Assembly (NCBI GenBank): GCA_041918175.1
Contig: JAYRWE010000059.1
Location: forward strand, 1-64,000
Direction of reading: 5' to 3'
DNA length: 64,000 nt
Source: JABWAN01 sp041918175
GTDB taxonomy: Bacteria; Zhuqueibacterota; Zhuqueibacteria; Zhuqueibacterales; Zhuqueibacteraceae
The position numbers were made by a program, and so were the translations under genes. The notes beneath the pieces are model-generated. The model worked only from the letters and a program-made list of their open reading frames with translations. It had not been told where the DNA came from and made no database searches. This document shows, in pieces, positions 26,668 through 33,902 of the stretch. Numbering within the stretch: the first letter of the stretch is position 1; every line of letters starts with the position of its first letter.

Positions 26668-27684
26668 CTAATGCTTGGCGCGGGCCCGGGGCTTTTTTGC
26701 TGATGCCGGTAAAACTTTTTTCACGCTTTCCAACGAGTCCGCGGTAAGAGCGCGGCGAAAGATGATTTGCAATTTTTGCGGTTGCTCAACGGCTTGAATC
26801 GCGCGTGTGATCGGGCCATTCGTCACGCCAAAGCGCAGACGTAAAACTTCGGAGATGTTTTGGCGCACGAGAGCTAAACCTTCTTCTCGGCCTTCTTCTC
26901 GGCCTTCTTCAAGGCCTTGTTCAAGGCCTTGTTCAAGGCCTTCTGCACGGCCTTTTTCATGGCCTTCTTTAAGGGCTTTCTTCTGACCTTCTTGCACTCG
27001 GCGCTTGATATGCTCGCCGAAAATCGGCACTTGATCCCAATGTTCGTTCATGTTCTGGTCCTCAAAAAATTTCATGAGAAACTTGGTGCGAAAATGCTTT
27101 TGCGCAAATGCCACGGTATAAAATTTCAACTCCGCCCGTTGCTTGAGGTCGGCCACTTGCGCGAGCAATTCGCGTTGGCGCTCCAAAAGTTGACGATCAA
27201 CCCGCGGTGAAATTTCAGGCAGCAGCGGCACGAACACCAAATACTCTTTTTGCCCGGAAAGAATGGCCTCGCGCAATTCCCAAAGTTTAACCACCGCGAG
27301 GTGATGCCGGTTCAATGCAAAGCCGAACGGCGCAACTTCGTAATTCCCTAAATTCTCCGGCTTGCGCGAAGGCGGCTTGAGCACGAATAAAACCGTCACC
27401 ACTTCGCATCTATATTTCAGCGCCAGCGCGCCGCCATAGCCATTCGCCTCGCGCACATTGCGCCGGCGATATTGGCTCAAAAATTCAAAATGAAAGAGAA
27501 AGATACGGCGCCCCACACGCACTTTGACCACGAAATCACTTTCCCGCCGGCGCACGATCAACTCTTTATCAAGCGGCGTGGAAATGACTTCGTATTTTCT
27601 CTGCGGTGCCAGCAGCGCAAGAAACTCTTGAAGATGATGCTCAACTAATTCTTTAAGAAATTTATCCGAGAGTTGATGGTTCAT
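26668..27684 (-). CDS. Rpn-family recombination-promoting nuclease/putative transposase
   Basis: PD-(D/E)XK-fold protein of 338 aa of the RpnA-E type, DNA endonucleases that promote RecA-independent recombination. The nuclease core is in the first 130 residues (VVKVRVGRRIFLFHFEFLSQYRRR gives the E-x-(L/Q) strand). A middle helical part (160-230) is typical. Residues about 238-272 are a tetrapeptide repeat (EGLEQGLEQGLEEGREEG) encoded by eight 12-bp DNA repeats. The tail ends in a basic AKKPRARAKH. The gene stands 71 bp after the kinase gene on the same strand. An active nuclease is not certain because the catalytic Asp is hard to place. Confidence 0.72.
   Translation of the reverse strand: MNHQLSDKFLKELVEHHLQEFLALLAPQRKYEVISTPLDKELIVRRRESDFVVKVRVGRRIFLFHFEFLSQYRRRNVREANGYGGALALKYRCEVVTVLFVLKPPSRKPENLGNYEVAPFGFALNRHHLAVVKLWELREAILSGQKEYLVFVPLLPEISPRVDRQLLERQRELLAQVADLKQRAELKFYTVAFAQKHFRTKFLMKFFEDQNMNEHWDQVPIFGEHIKRRVQEGQKKALKEGHEKGRAEGLEQGLEQGLEEGREEGREEGLALVRQNISEVLRLRFGVTNGPITRAIQAVEQPQKLQIIFRRALTADSLESVKKVLPASAKKPRARAKH
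26879..26974. repeat. 12-bp tandem repeat, 8 units, inside the Rpn gene
   Basis: Eight units of the form CCTTNTTCNNGG run without interruption (96 bp), including two exact pairs (ccttcttctcgg twice, ccttgttcaagg twice). Each unit encodes four residues of an E-G-x-x helix, so length change by slippage would keep the frame. Confidence 0.85.
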
Positions 27685-27755
27685 TTGCCCTCCTTTTTAC
27701 GAATATAAAAATCGCGTTTTGAGAAGCAAGGCTCTTTTTAAGCAGAGGACATTGC

Positions 27756-29201
27756 TCAGTCAGCAAGGGTGATGATAAACCTTGTTCCTCGTCCCATCTC
27801 GCTCGTCACGGCAATCTTCCCGCGATGCTCTTCGATAATGCGTTTCACAATCGCGAGCCCTAAGCCCATGCCGGATTTTTTGGTGGAGAAATATGGCTCG
27901 AAAATACGGCGCAGGTTTTCCGGCGGAATGCCGGAGCCGGTATCTGCGACTATGATTTCGATATGATGTTCATGCGCAAGCCATCTCGTTGCGAGCGTGA
28001 CTTCCGCGGTGGGAGAAGATTGCAAAGCGTTTTGTATGAGATTGATAAACACGCGGCGCAGCGCTTCGCCATCAAAAGAGAACATCGGCAGGGAGGGATC
28101 GAGTTCGAGCTTTACATTGCGCGTCGCATATAGAGACGCGACCTCTTTGAGCAAGTCATTCACTTGGCCCGGTGCAAGGTGCAGCTCCGGCATGCGCGCG
28201 AAATCCGAAAATTCGCGCACGAGTTTTTGCAGTTTGCTGATCTCCTCCGAAATGATCGCGCCGCACTTTTTGAGCATGGCACGATACTCGTCATTCTCCC
28301 CGCGATACTCGTCTTGCATCTGCTGCACCATGAGCTGAATCGGCGTGAGCGGATTTTTGATTTCATGCGCGAGCACGCGTGCAATCTCGCGCCACGCGGC
28401 CATTTTCTCCAATGCAATCACTTGCTCTTGTTGCCGCTGTAAATCTCCCACCATCGCGTTGAATGCCCGCCCCATCTCGCCGATCTCGTCGTTTGAGTGA
28501 AGCGCGACGCGCTGTTGCCAATCGCCCTGCGCCAATCTGCGCGCGGCTGCGGCGAGTTTTTCGAGCGGCTTCGTGATCAAGCGCGAGAAATACCATCCCA
28601 TGATGAAGCTCAAAAATAAAACCAGCGCGTAGAGCAGCAGAAAAGTTTTCACAAAGCCGCGCCAAAAATTTGCGCGCTCAAAATCGAAGACAATCGAATG
28701 TTGCGCGGCTTGCATGACGAGGGTGGTTTGCCGCCGCAACTCTGCCGCGATCGTACGCTGCCCAATAAGCCATGCACCATTCGGCATTTTATGTGCGAGC
28801 CGCAGCGCGAGCGAGTCGCTTCCGGCATCGAACAAACTATCGTGAGCGGCAGATTGGAGAAAAACCGGCGGCGCGAAATGTTCACGGCTCGGCCACGTTT
28901 GCACGACACGCCGCTCGGAATTGAGCAGCATGAAAACATTTAAAGAATCGTTTGGCTGGAAAGAAGCAAGCGGCGAAAACGCGGCTGCGCGGCGCAACTC
29001 GTGCGCTAAAAGCTCACGCTCTTGCGCATGCCGTTTTTGTATCGCCAGCACTGCGGCATCGAGCCCGTCTTTGACTTTTTGATTCAAACCGATGGCGAGC
29101 GTTTGCTCCAACAAATCTTGGGTGAGGAAAACAACCACGAGGCCCGGCGCCAGCGCGAGGCCGAGCAGGAGGGCAATAAATTTCGAACGCAGACTTTTCA
29201 C
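27756..29201 (-). CDS. NtrY-like sensor histidine kinase
   Basis: Membrane sensor kinase of about 481 aa. TM1 lies near residues 6-24 (FIALLLGLALAPGLVVVFL), an extracytoplasmic sensor follows to about 180, TM2 is LLLYALVLFLSFIMGWYF, then a HAMP domain (SRLITKPLEKLAAAARRLAQGD), a HisKA box with the phospho-His in VLAHEIKNPLTPIQL, and an HATPase with NALQSSP, DTGSGIPP and GMGLGLAIV. The KNPLTPIQ box is typical of NtrY kinases. GTG 29201 overlaps the DUF4390 stop (GTGA); a GTG 39 nt upstream is an alternative. No response regulator is adjacent. Confidence 0.85.
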   Translation of the reverse strand: MKSLRSKFIALLLGLALAPGLVVVFLTQDLLEQTLAIGLNQKVKDGLDAAVLAIQKRHAQERELLAHELRRAAAFSPLASFQPNDSLNVFMLLNSERRVVQTWPSREHFAPPVFLQSAAHDSLFDAGSDSLALRLAHKMPNGAWLIGQRTIAAELRRQTTLVMQAAQHSIVFDFERANFWRGFVKTFLLLYALVLFLSFIMGWYFSRLITKPLEKLAAAARRLAQGDWQQRVALHSNDEIGEMGRAFNAMVGDLQRQQEQVIALEKMAAWREIARVLAHEIKNPLTPIQLMVQQMQDEYRGENDEYRAMLKKCGAIISEEISKLQKLVREFSDFARMPELHLAPGQVNDLLKEVASLYATRNVKLELDPSLPMFSFDGEALRRVFINLIQNALQSSPTAEVTLATRWLAHEHHIEIIVADTGSGIPPENLRRIFEPYFSTKKSGMGLGLAIVKRIIEEHRGKIAVTSEMGRGTRFIITLAD

Positions 29202-29980
29202 GGCGCTTTGGTCAGACGAAAGGTGGAGGAGTTGGCCCACTCGGACACGCCGTGCGCGCGCTCTTCATTGCCGAGGAAAAATGCGAGCAGGCTGCTGAGA
29301 TTCACACTAAAGCCCGATCGGCCCGATTCGGAAGCCGTGCCTTCGCCGCGCAAATCGTTCGATGCGAGGCGCTGCAAAAGCTGCTTGCTCTGCTCCGCGC
29401 TAATGGGAATGACGGCCACGCGCACGCGCAAACGATACGAGAGCGCGCTGTCGAGGCGGCCATGGCTCGTGATCGCCGCAAGCTCGAGGCGGGCGAAAAT
29501 TTTTTCCATCTCTTCAAACGTGCCCACGAAGCGATTGCTGTCGAGCAGCGAGACGCGATACCGCTGCGTCCAAATATCGAAGAGCACTTGCAGCGAGTGC
29601 GTGGTGTGCGCGACTTCATGGCCCGCGCTCGTTTGCAAACGGAAGTCGCAGCGAATGATGACCGGCAAGCCGCTGCGAATGGTGCTCGCAATCTTCGGCG
29701 CGAAAAGATTTTCGAGCTGCACCTGCGCCGCGATGCCATTGGCCTGCGGCTGCGCAAGGAGGGTTTTGATTTTGGGTTGTTGCGCGAGCAACGGCGAGGC
29801 GCCGAGCAGAACGAAAATGATTAGCAGGGAAGTGAAAACAATCGGAGAGCGCACCAGGCAATTCCCCCCTTGAGGGGGGTGTCGCTCGATAGCGTGAATG
29901 AAAAGCGAAAACACCCCCCAAGCCCCCCACAAGGGGGGAATTATTCGTGCGAATCGATTTGTCTTTATGATGCGGCTCAT
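29198..29980 (-). CDS. DUF4390-like exported protein
   Basis: Protein of up to 260 aa. The conserved part begins with a signal peptide (VFTSLLIIFVLLGASPLLAQ) and continues as a beta-rich DUF4390-type domain (LLAQPQANGIAAQVQLENLFA, LFDIWTQRYRVSLL). DUF4390 genes often sit beside NtrY-like kinases, as here, but their function is not settled. ATG 29980 lies 3 bp after the BamA-like stop. Residues about 14-41 are translated from an inserted inverted repeat (29860-29942). A GTG after the repeat (about 29851), with AAGGGGGG from the repeat 9 bp upstream, may now be the working start. It overlaps the kinase start. Confidence 0.68.
   Translation of the reverse strand: MSRIIKTNRFARIIPPLWGAWGVFSLFIHAIERHPPQGGNCLVRSPIVFTSLLIIFVLLGASPLLAQQPKIKTLLAQPQANGIAAQVQLENLFAPKIASTIRSGLPVIIRCDFRLQTSAGHEVAHTTHSLQVLFDIWTQRYRVSLLDSNRFVGTFEEMEKIFARLELAAITSHGRLDSALSYRLRVRVAVIPISAEQSKQLLQRLASNDLRGEGTASESGRSGFSVNLSSLLAFFLGNEERAHGVSEWANSSTFRLTKAP
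29860..29942. repeat. G/C-run inverted repeat element, copy 1
   Basis: Outer arms AATTCCCCCCTTG (29860-29872) and CAAGGGGGGAATT (29930-29942) are perfect. Inside are AGGGGGGTGT and ACACCCCCC arms around about 28 bp. It lies in frame in the 5' part of the DUF4390 gene, between its first 12 codons and its signal peptide. A related element is at 33917-34008. Confidence 0.85.
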
Positions 29981-29983
29981 GGC

Positions 29984-30940
29984 TCAGAACGTCTGCCCCA
30001 ATGCAAAATGAAAACGAAAGTCATCACGGTCGAGCGGATAAGCGAAATCACAGCGCAACAAGCCTAGCACGGGCACTTTCACACGAAAGCCGAAGCCGGC
30101 GGCGCTCGTAAAATCGTGCGCGCCTTTGGGCGTTTTGAGACTGCCCGCATCGAAGAAGATCGTCGCGCTCATCGAGGGCCGCTGCATGTTTCCCGCAACA
30201 GGGAAGCGCATTTCTGCTTGCGCAAGCAACAACTCCGTGCCCCAACCGAGCGGCGTGAGACTGCGCTCCGCAAAGCCGCGCAACGAGTACGCGCCGCCGA
30301 GATAGAAGCGTTCATAAAATGGCGCGGCCTCGGAAACGCGCGCGGCTTTCGCGTGCAATGCAAAAGTATTTCTGCCAATGGGCGCATAAAAGCGTCCGTC
30401 AAAAACGAGACTCGTAAAATTTACCTCGCTGCCCAAAGCTGAATCGGCAACTTCAAACGCGAGCGCGCCCCACACGCCGCGCTGCGGAAAGAGGCGATCA
30501 TTGCGCGTGTCTTTTTCCAAACGCACAAATAGACGATTGATTTTCGTCTCCACAAGTTGCGCAGCCAGCGGGTTTTGTGTGAGTTGAAATGTGCTGTCGT
30601 TATCCGTGAAAGTTGCTTGCGCTTCGGGGCGCCAGTTGTTGAATTGAAACCCGGCGGAAAAATAGCGCGCCAAACCGCGCGTTCCAATGAAGGCCAAACT
30701 CGCTTCGCCATTTTCGATGTCGTGGAAAACTTCGCGGCCTTCGATATAATGAATAAAACTTTGATTCATCCCGCCCAATTCCATTTGCAAATCAAACGCG
30801 CTCTTGAAAATTTGCGGATGGCGATAATGTAGATAAAAACCGCCGGTGCGATCAGCAATGAGCGCGCGCGCCGCCGAGATCGCCGCGTCCGAAAAAGTTG
30901 TCGAAGCGCACGCCCAGCGGAATGATATACCAACCTTCAA
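29984..30940 (-). CDS. BamA/TamA-like outer membrane barrel, C-terminal part after a frameshift
   Basis: The beta-barrel of an Omp85-type protein: FYLHYRHPQIF, GFQFNNWRPEAQ, RLFPQRGVWGAL, FYERFYLGGAYSLRGF (the barrel signature ahead of the RGF-type motif) and a terminal strand ending FHFALGQTF, with the C-terminal Phe typical of outer membrane proteins. Its first 25 codons overlap the N-terminal part in another frame; family sequence begins at about ALIADRTGGF. The gene continues from 30852-31313 through a frameshift in a (GC)5 run at 30862-30871: one more GC pair would join the frames as GGARALIADRTGG. It is either a recent 2-bp deletion or an assembly error. Confidence 0.78.
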   Translation of the reverse strand: MKVGISFRWACASTTFSDAAISAARALIADRTGGFYLHYRHPQIFKSAFDLQMELGGMNQSFIHYIEGREVFHDIENGEASLAFIGTRGLARYFSAGFQFNNWRPEAQATFTDNDSTFQLTQNPLAAQLVETKINRLFVRLEKDTRNDRLFPQRGVWGALAFEVADSALGSEVNFTSLVFDGRFYAPIGRNTFALHAKAARVSEAAPFYERFYLGGAYSLRGFAERSLTPLGWGTELLLAQAEMRFPVAGNMQRPSMSATIFFDAGSLKTPKGAHDFTSAAGFGFRVKVPVLGLLRCDFAYPLDRDDFRFHFALGQTF

Positions 30941-31313
30941 GCTCGCTGAAACCTCCCGCTACTTCCAGCCACGGCCAAAAGCGTTCGACAATTTCGATGA
31001 CAAGCACAACCTGCCCCGGCGCGCTGCCCGGCTTGGCGCTGAAATCCACGCGCTTGAAAAAATTCGTGGCTGCAAGCGCATCGTAATTTTGCGCGATCAA
31101 TTCTGGCGTAATCTCATCGCCGACTTTCATACTGAGATAGCGACGAATGACGCTGTGCTGCGTTTTGGTGGTGCCTTGAATTTCGATACGCTGGATGCGG
31201 AGGGATTGGGCAGGAGAATTTTGCGCAAGGCTGGCGTGTGGCAAGAGCCAAACGATTCCGAACAGCGCTGCAGCGAAAGGCAACACGAAAAATTTTCGGG
31301 CGCGAAATTTCAT
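30852..31313 (-). CDS. BamA/TamA-like outer membrane protein, N-terminal part (signal and POTRA)
   Basis: Starts at ATG 31313 (GGAAG upstream), with a signal peptide (FFVLPFAAALFGIVWLLPHASLAQ) and one POTRA domain (LRIQRIEIQGTTKTQHSVIRRYLSM to GQVVLVIEIVER), then the first barrel strands (WLEVAGGFSELEGW, FDNFFGRGDLGGA). It ends after GGARAHC because of the (GC)n frameshift. With the downstream frame the full product would be about 440 aa, with a single POTRA, smaller than BamA. Neighbours DUF4390 and NtrY-like kinase follow at once, so this is one leftward operon concerned with the envelope. Confidence 0.78.
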   Translation of the reverse strand: MKFRARKFFVLPFAAALFGIVWLLPHASLAQNSPAQSLRIQRIEIQGTTKTQHSVIRRYLSMKVGDEITPELIAQNYDALAATNFFKRVDFSAKPGSAPGQVVLVIEIVERFWPWLEVAGGFSELEGWYIIPLGVRFDNFFGRGDLGGARAHC

Positions 31314-31444
31314 AAGGCTTCCATGACAACGAAAGGTGAATAACACAGCGAAAGAGTAGTCAATTCAAAATTCTTTTGCAAAGCATAAAATCCAGCCCAT
31401 GTTGGAATTGCCTGTTACGCGCGTGCTCGGGCAGAAAAAATGTG

Positions 31445-31472
31445 TTGACTTTCTACGAGCTAATCCTATTTT
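31445..31472 (+). promoter_or_regulatory. possible sigma70-like promoter of the diheme oxidoreductase operon
   Basis: TTGACT (31445-31450) and TATTTT (31467-31472) are spaced 16 bp, 46 bp ahead of the ATG at 31518. The region is AT-rich and lies between divergent genes. The match is fair only, and promoter consensus in this lineage is unknown. Confidence 0.3.
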
Positions 31473-31517
31473 TAGTCAAACCTAATTTTGCGCGATAGTA
31501 AAAAACTGAGGCTCAAA

Positions 31518-32741
31518 ATGAAAAATAGAGAACGTTTGATGGCAGTAGTCATACTGCCACTGCTTTTGAGTGCGTGTTCGGATTTGTTAACCGAGGCGCC
31601 CAACGAGAATGAAGTGCTCGATGGTCAAGTCGAAGGCCTGTCGCCAGCGCAAGCGCGTGCGCACATTGCGGGTGACGAAGCTTTTAGCGAACGCTTCACT
31701 CCGCAAACCGGACTCGGCCCGGTGTTCAATCAAACCTCGTGCGAAAGCTGTCATCCCGGCGATGGGCGCGGGCATCCTTCGACCAATTTGCGGCGTTTCG
31801 GCAAGACGACAGCGACGGGCTTCGATTATATGCGCGAGCAGGGCGGGCCGCAGTTGCAAGATCGCGCGATTCCAGGTTATCCTGCGGAGCAATTGCCCGC
31901 GAACATTACCGGCCTTTCCGAACGCGGCGGACCGATAGTCGTGGGTCTCGGTTTTATCGAAGCCATTCCCGATGCCGCGATTCTCGCGAACGAAGATCCG
32001 AACGATGCGAATGGCGACGGCGTTTCGGGCCGCGCGAATTTTGTGAACGTTCCGACTTTCCTCAATCCGAGTGCGGATAAAATCATGCGCGCGGGGAAAT
32101 ATCTCGGGCGCTTCGGGCGCAAGGCCACTGCGATCAATCTGCTGCAACAAACCGCGGGCGCATATCTCAACGACATGGGCTTGACGAGCGAATTCGAGCC
32201 GGTGGAGCTTTTTAATCCCGCGCTCGGCAATCACGTGGGCGATAACATTGCCGATCCCGAAGTCTCGGCCGAAACCGTGAACAATGTCGTGTTCTATTTG
32301 CAAACGTTGCGCGTGCCCTCGCGGCGCAATGAGAACGACGCGAACGTGGCCGCGGGCGAGCGCATCTTTGCGGAGATCAAATGCGCTAGCTGCCACCTTC
32401 CCGAAATGCAAACCGGCGCGAGTTCGATTGCGCCGCTCGCTTTTCAAACCGTCGCGCTCTATTCCGATTTATTGCTGCACGACATGGGTGCGGCGCTCGC
32501 GGACAATTATCCCGAAGGCGAAGCAAGCGGAAGCGAGTGGCGCACAACGCCGCTGTGGGGACTCGGCAACGTGGGCAATGTGCTCGGCGGCACGCCGTTT
32601 TATCTGCACGACGGCCGCACTTCGGATTTGAGCGAAGCCATTCGCGCGCATGGCGGCGAAGCACGGGCCAGTCGCGATCGTTTTGTTAATTTGAATGAAA
32701 GCGACAAAGCCGCGTTGCTCGCGTTTTTAAAGTCGCTTTAG
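31518..32741 (+). CDS. diheme c-type cytochrome oxidoreductase-like lipoprotein (DUF1111/DHOR)
   Basis: A 407-aa periplasmic electron-transfer lipoprotein (lipobox LLSAC). Two CXXCH heme sites are present: SCESCHPG near residue 79 and KCASCHLP near residue 290. FNQTSCESCH, RGGP-type loops, DGVSGRANFV and FYLHDGRTSDLSEAI are features of the di-haem oxidoreductase family related to MauG/cytochrome c peroxidase. ATG 31518 follows GAGGC. It opens an operon with a membrane methyltransferase-like protein (14 bp on), a Rieske protein and a porin-like protein. I infer peroxide or thiol/metal redox work at the periplasm; the substrate is unknown. Confidence 0.82.
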   Translation: MKNRERLMAVVILPLLLSACSDLLTEAPNENEVLDGQVEGLSPAQARAHIAGDEAFSERFTPQTGLGPVFNQTSCESCHPGDGRGHPSTNLRRFGKTTATGFDYMREQGGPQLQDRAIPGYPAEQLPANITGLSERGGPIVVGLGFIEAIPDAAILANEDPNDANGDGVSGRANFVNVPTFLNPSADKIMRAGKYLGRFGRKATAINLLQQTAGAYLNDMGLTSEFEPVELFNPALGNHVGDNIADPEVSAETVNNVVFYLQTLRVPSRRNENDANVAAGERIFAEIKCASCHLPEMQTGASSIAPLAFQTVALYSDLLLHDMGAALADNYPEGEASGSEWRTTPLWGLGNVGNVLGGTPFYLHDGRTSDLSEAIRAHGGEARASRDRFVNLNESDKAALLAFLKSL

Positions 32742-32755
32742 CTAAAGGAAATCCC

Positions 32756-33376
32756 ATGAACTACGAATCAACCTTTCGCATTATCTTCATCGCGATCTTT
32801 GTCGCGGCGATTGCGATCTCAATCTATCATCGCCATCAGGCGCGGCGCAGCGGCGAACAAATCGCGCGCAGTGAGGAAAGCAAGCGCATGATACTTTTGC
32901 GCGTGCTCTTTGCGCTCCCGCTTTACGGCGCGATACTGCTTTACATGATCAATCCCGAATGGATGGCGTGGGCGCGTCTCGAACTGCCCGCATGGCTGCG
33001 CTGGTGTGGCGTTGCTTTGGCCGCGATCATGTTGCCGCTTATCTTGTGGCTCTTTCGCAGCCTCGGCCGCAATGTCAGCGAGACTGTGCTCACAAAAAGC
33101 GAGCAGTCTTTGACAACGCATGGCCCGTATCGCTGGATCCGGCATCCGCTTTATAGCTTCGCCTCGTTTGAATTTTTCGCGCTCGGCCTCCTCGCGGCAA
33201 ATGGATTTATTCTCGCCATGATGCTGCTCGTGATTTTGGCGTTGCCGCTTTTGGTTGAAAAAGAAGAAGCGCAGTTGTCGGCGAAGTTCGGCGAGCGTTA
33301 TCGTGAATACATGTCGCGCACGGGAAGATTTTTGCCAAAGATGAGGTTCACGCATGCACGTTCAGCCACGGTTTGA
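32756..33376 (+). CDS. isoprenylcysteine carboxyl methyltransferase-like membrane protein
   Basis: A 206-aa membrane protein with about five helices. THGPYRWIRHPLYS and the C-terminal EEAQLSAKFGERYREY segment are the SAM/substrate motifs of the ICMT/PEMT family (methyltransferases acting on membrane-bound or small hydrophobic substrates). Bacteria lack prenylated-Cys proteins, so the real substrate is unknown. The last codons (Ser-Ala-Thr-Val-stop) lie inside a REP-like palindrome at 33365-33383, which has supplied the stop. It is the second gene of the oxidoreductase operon. Confidence 0.8.
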   Translation: MNYESTFRIIFIAIFVAAIAISIYHRHQARRSGEQIARSEESKRMILLRVLFALPLYGAILLYMINPEWMAWARLELPAWLRWCGVALAAIMLPLILWLFRSLGRNVSETVLTKSEQSLTTHGPYRWIRHPLYSFASFEFFALGLLAANGFILAMMLLVILALPLLVEKEEAQLSAKFGERYREYMSRTGRFLPKMRFTHARSATV

Positions 33377-33436
33377 CCGTGGCTTGCTTTGTTTTTTTAT
33401 AACAGATAAAGAAGAAGCCACGGCCAAGCCGTGGCT
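33365..33436. repeat. pair of REP-like palindromes
   Basis: Copies at 33365-33383 (GCCACGGT arms, loop TTG) and 33416-33436 (AGCCACGGC arms, loop CAA), in opposite orientation 32 bp apart. The first overlaps the 3' end of the ICMT-like gene. The second lies 31 bp ahead of the Rieske start. Confidence 0.85.
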
Positions 33437-33467
33437 GAACGGCTTCTTTCACACTTTAAGGCAAGCC

Positions 33468-33902
33468 ATGTTCACACGCAGAAAATTTTTGCAAACCGTC
33501 GGTGAGGCTGTCGCACTCGGCGCAACGCCTATTGTGCTAAATGCCTGCGCCGCGGGTGTGGCAACTTATCGCGGTACATCCGACGGTGCGACGATCGCAA
33601 TTCCCAAAGCCGAGACCTCGGCGTTGTTGCAACCGAACGGTGTCATGATCGTGCGCGCGGCAAATTTTCCCATTCCAATTGTCGTGCGCAATCTCGGCAC
33701 GGCGGGCTTCATTGCGCTCTCGCCGATTTGTTCGCACGCAGGCTGCGAAGTGCGCGTGATGCCAAGCTCATTCGAATGCCCGTGTCACGGCTCGGTTTAT
33801 TCCGTTGCCGGTGAAGTCGAAGACGGCCCGGCGCCGCGCGCGTTGCAGCGTTTCCCAATTGAAGAGACGGCAGAGAATTTTATTATAAAGGTGAAAGCAT
33901 GA
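33468..33902 (+). CDS. Rieske [2Fe-2S] protein with Tat signal
   Basis: A 144-aa exported iron-sulfur protein. The start FTRRKFLQTVG is a twin-arginine signal, matching export of a folded cofactor protein. Cluster ligands are C88-x-H90 and C104-x2-H107 (CSHAGC and CPCHGS), with C93/C106 as the usual disulfide. ATG 33468 is chosen at the Tat motif; the open frame upstream runs through the repeat. It overlaps the next gene by ATGA. It may serve the diheme oxidoreductase of this operon or the cytochrome b complex at the left of the window; which one cannot be told from sequence. Confidence 0.88.
   Translation: MFTRRKFLQTVGEAVALGATPIVLNACAAGVATYRGTSDGATIAIPKAETSALLQPNGVMIVRAANFPIPIVVRNLGTAGFIALSPICSHAGCEVRVMPSSFECPCHGSVYSVAGEVEDGPAPRALQRFPIEETAENFIIKVKA

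Noticed and set aside
31587..32447. Minus-strand 286-codon open frame
   Set aside because: Antisense of the diheme oxidoreductase gene, whose two CXXCH sites identify the real strand.
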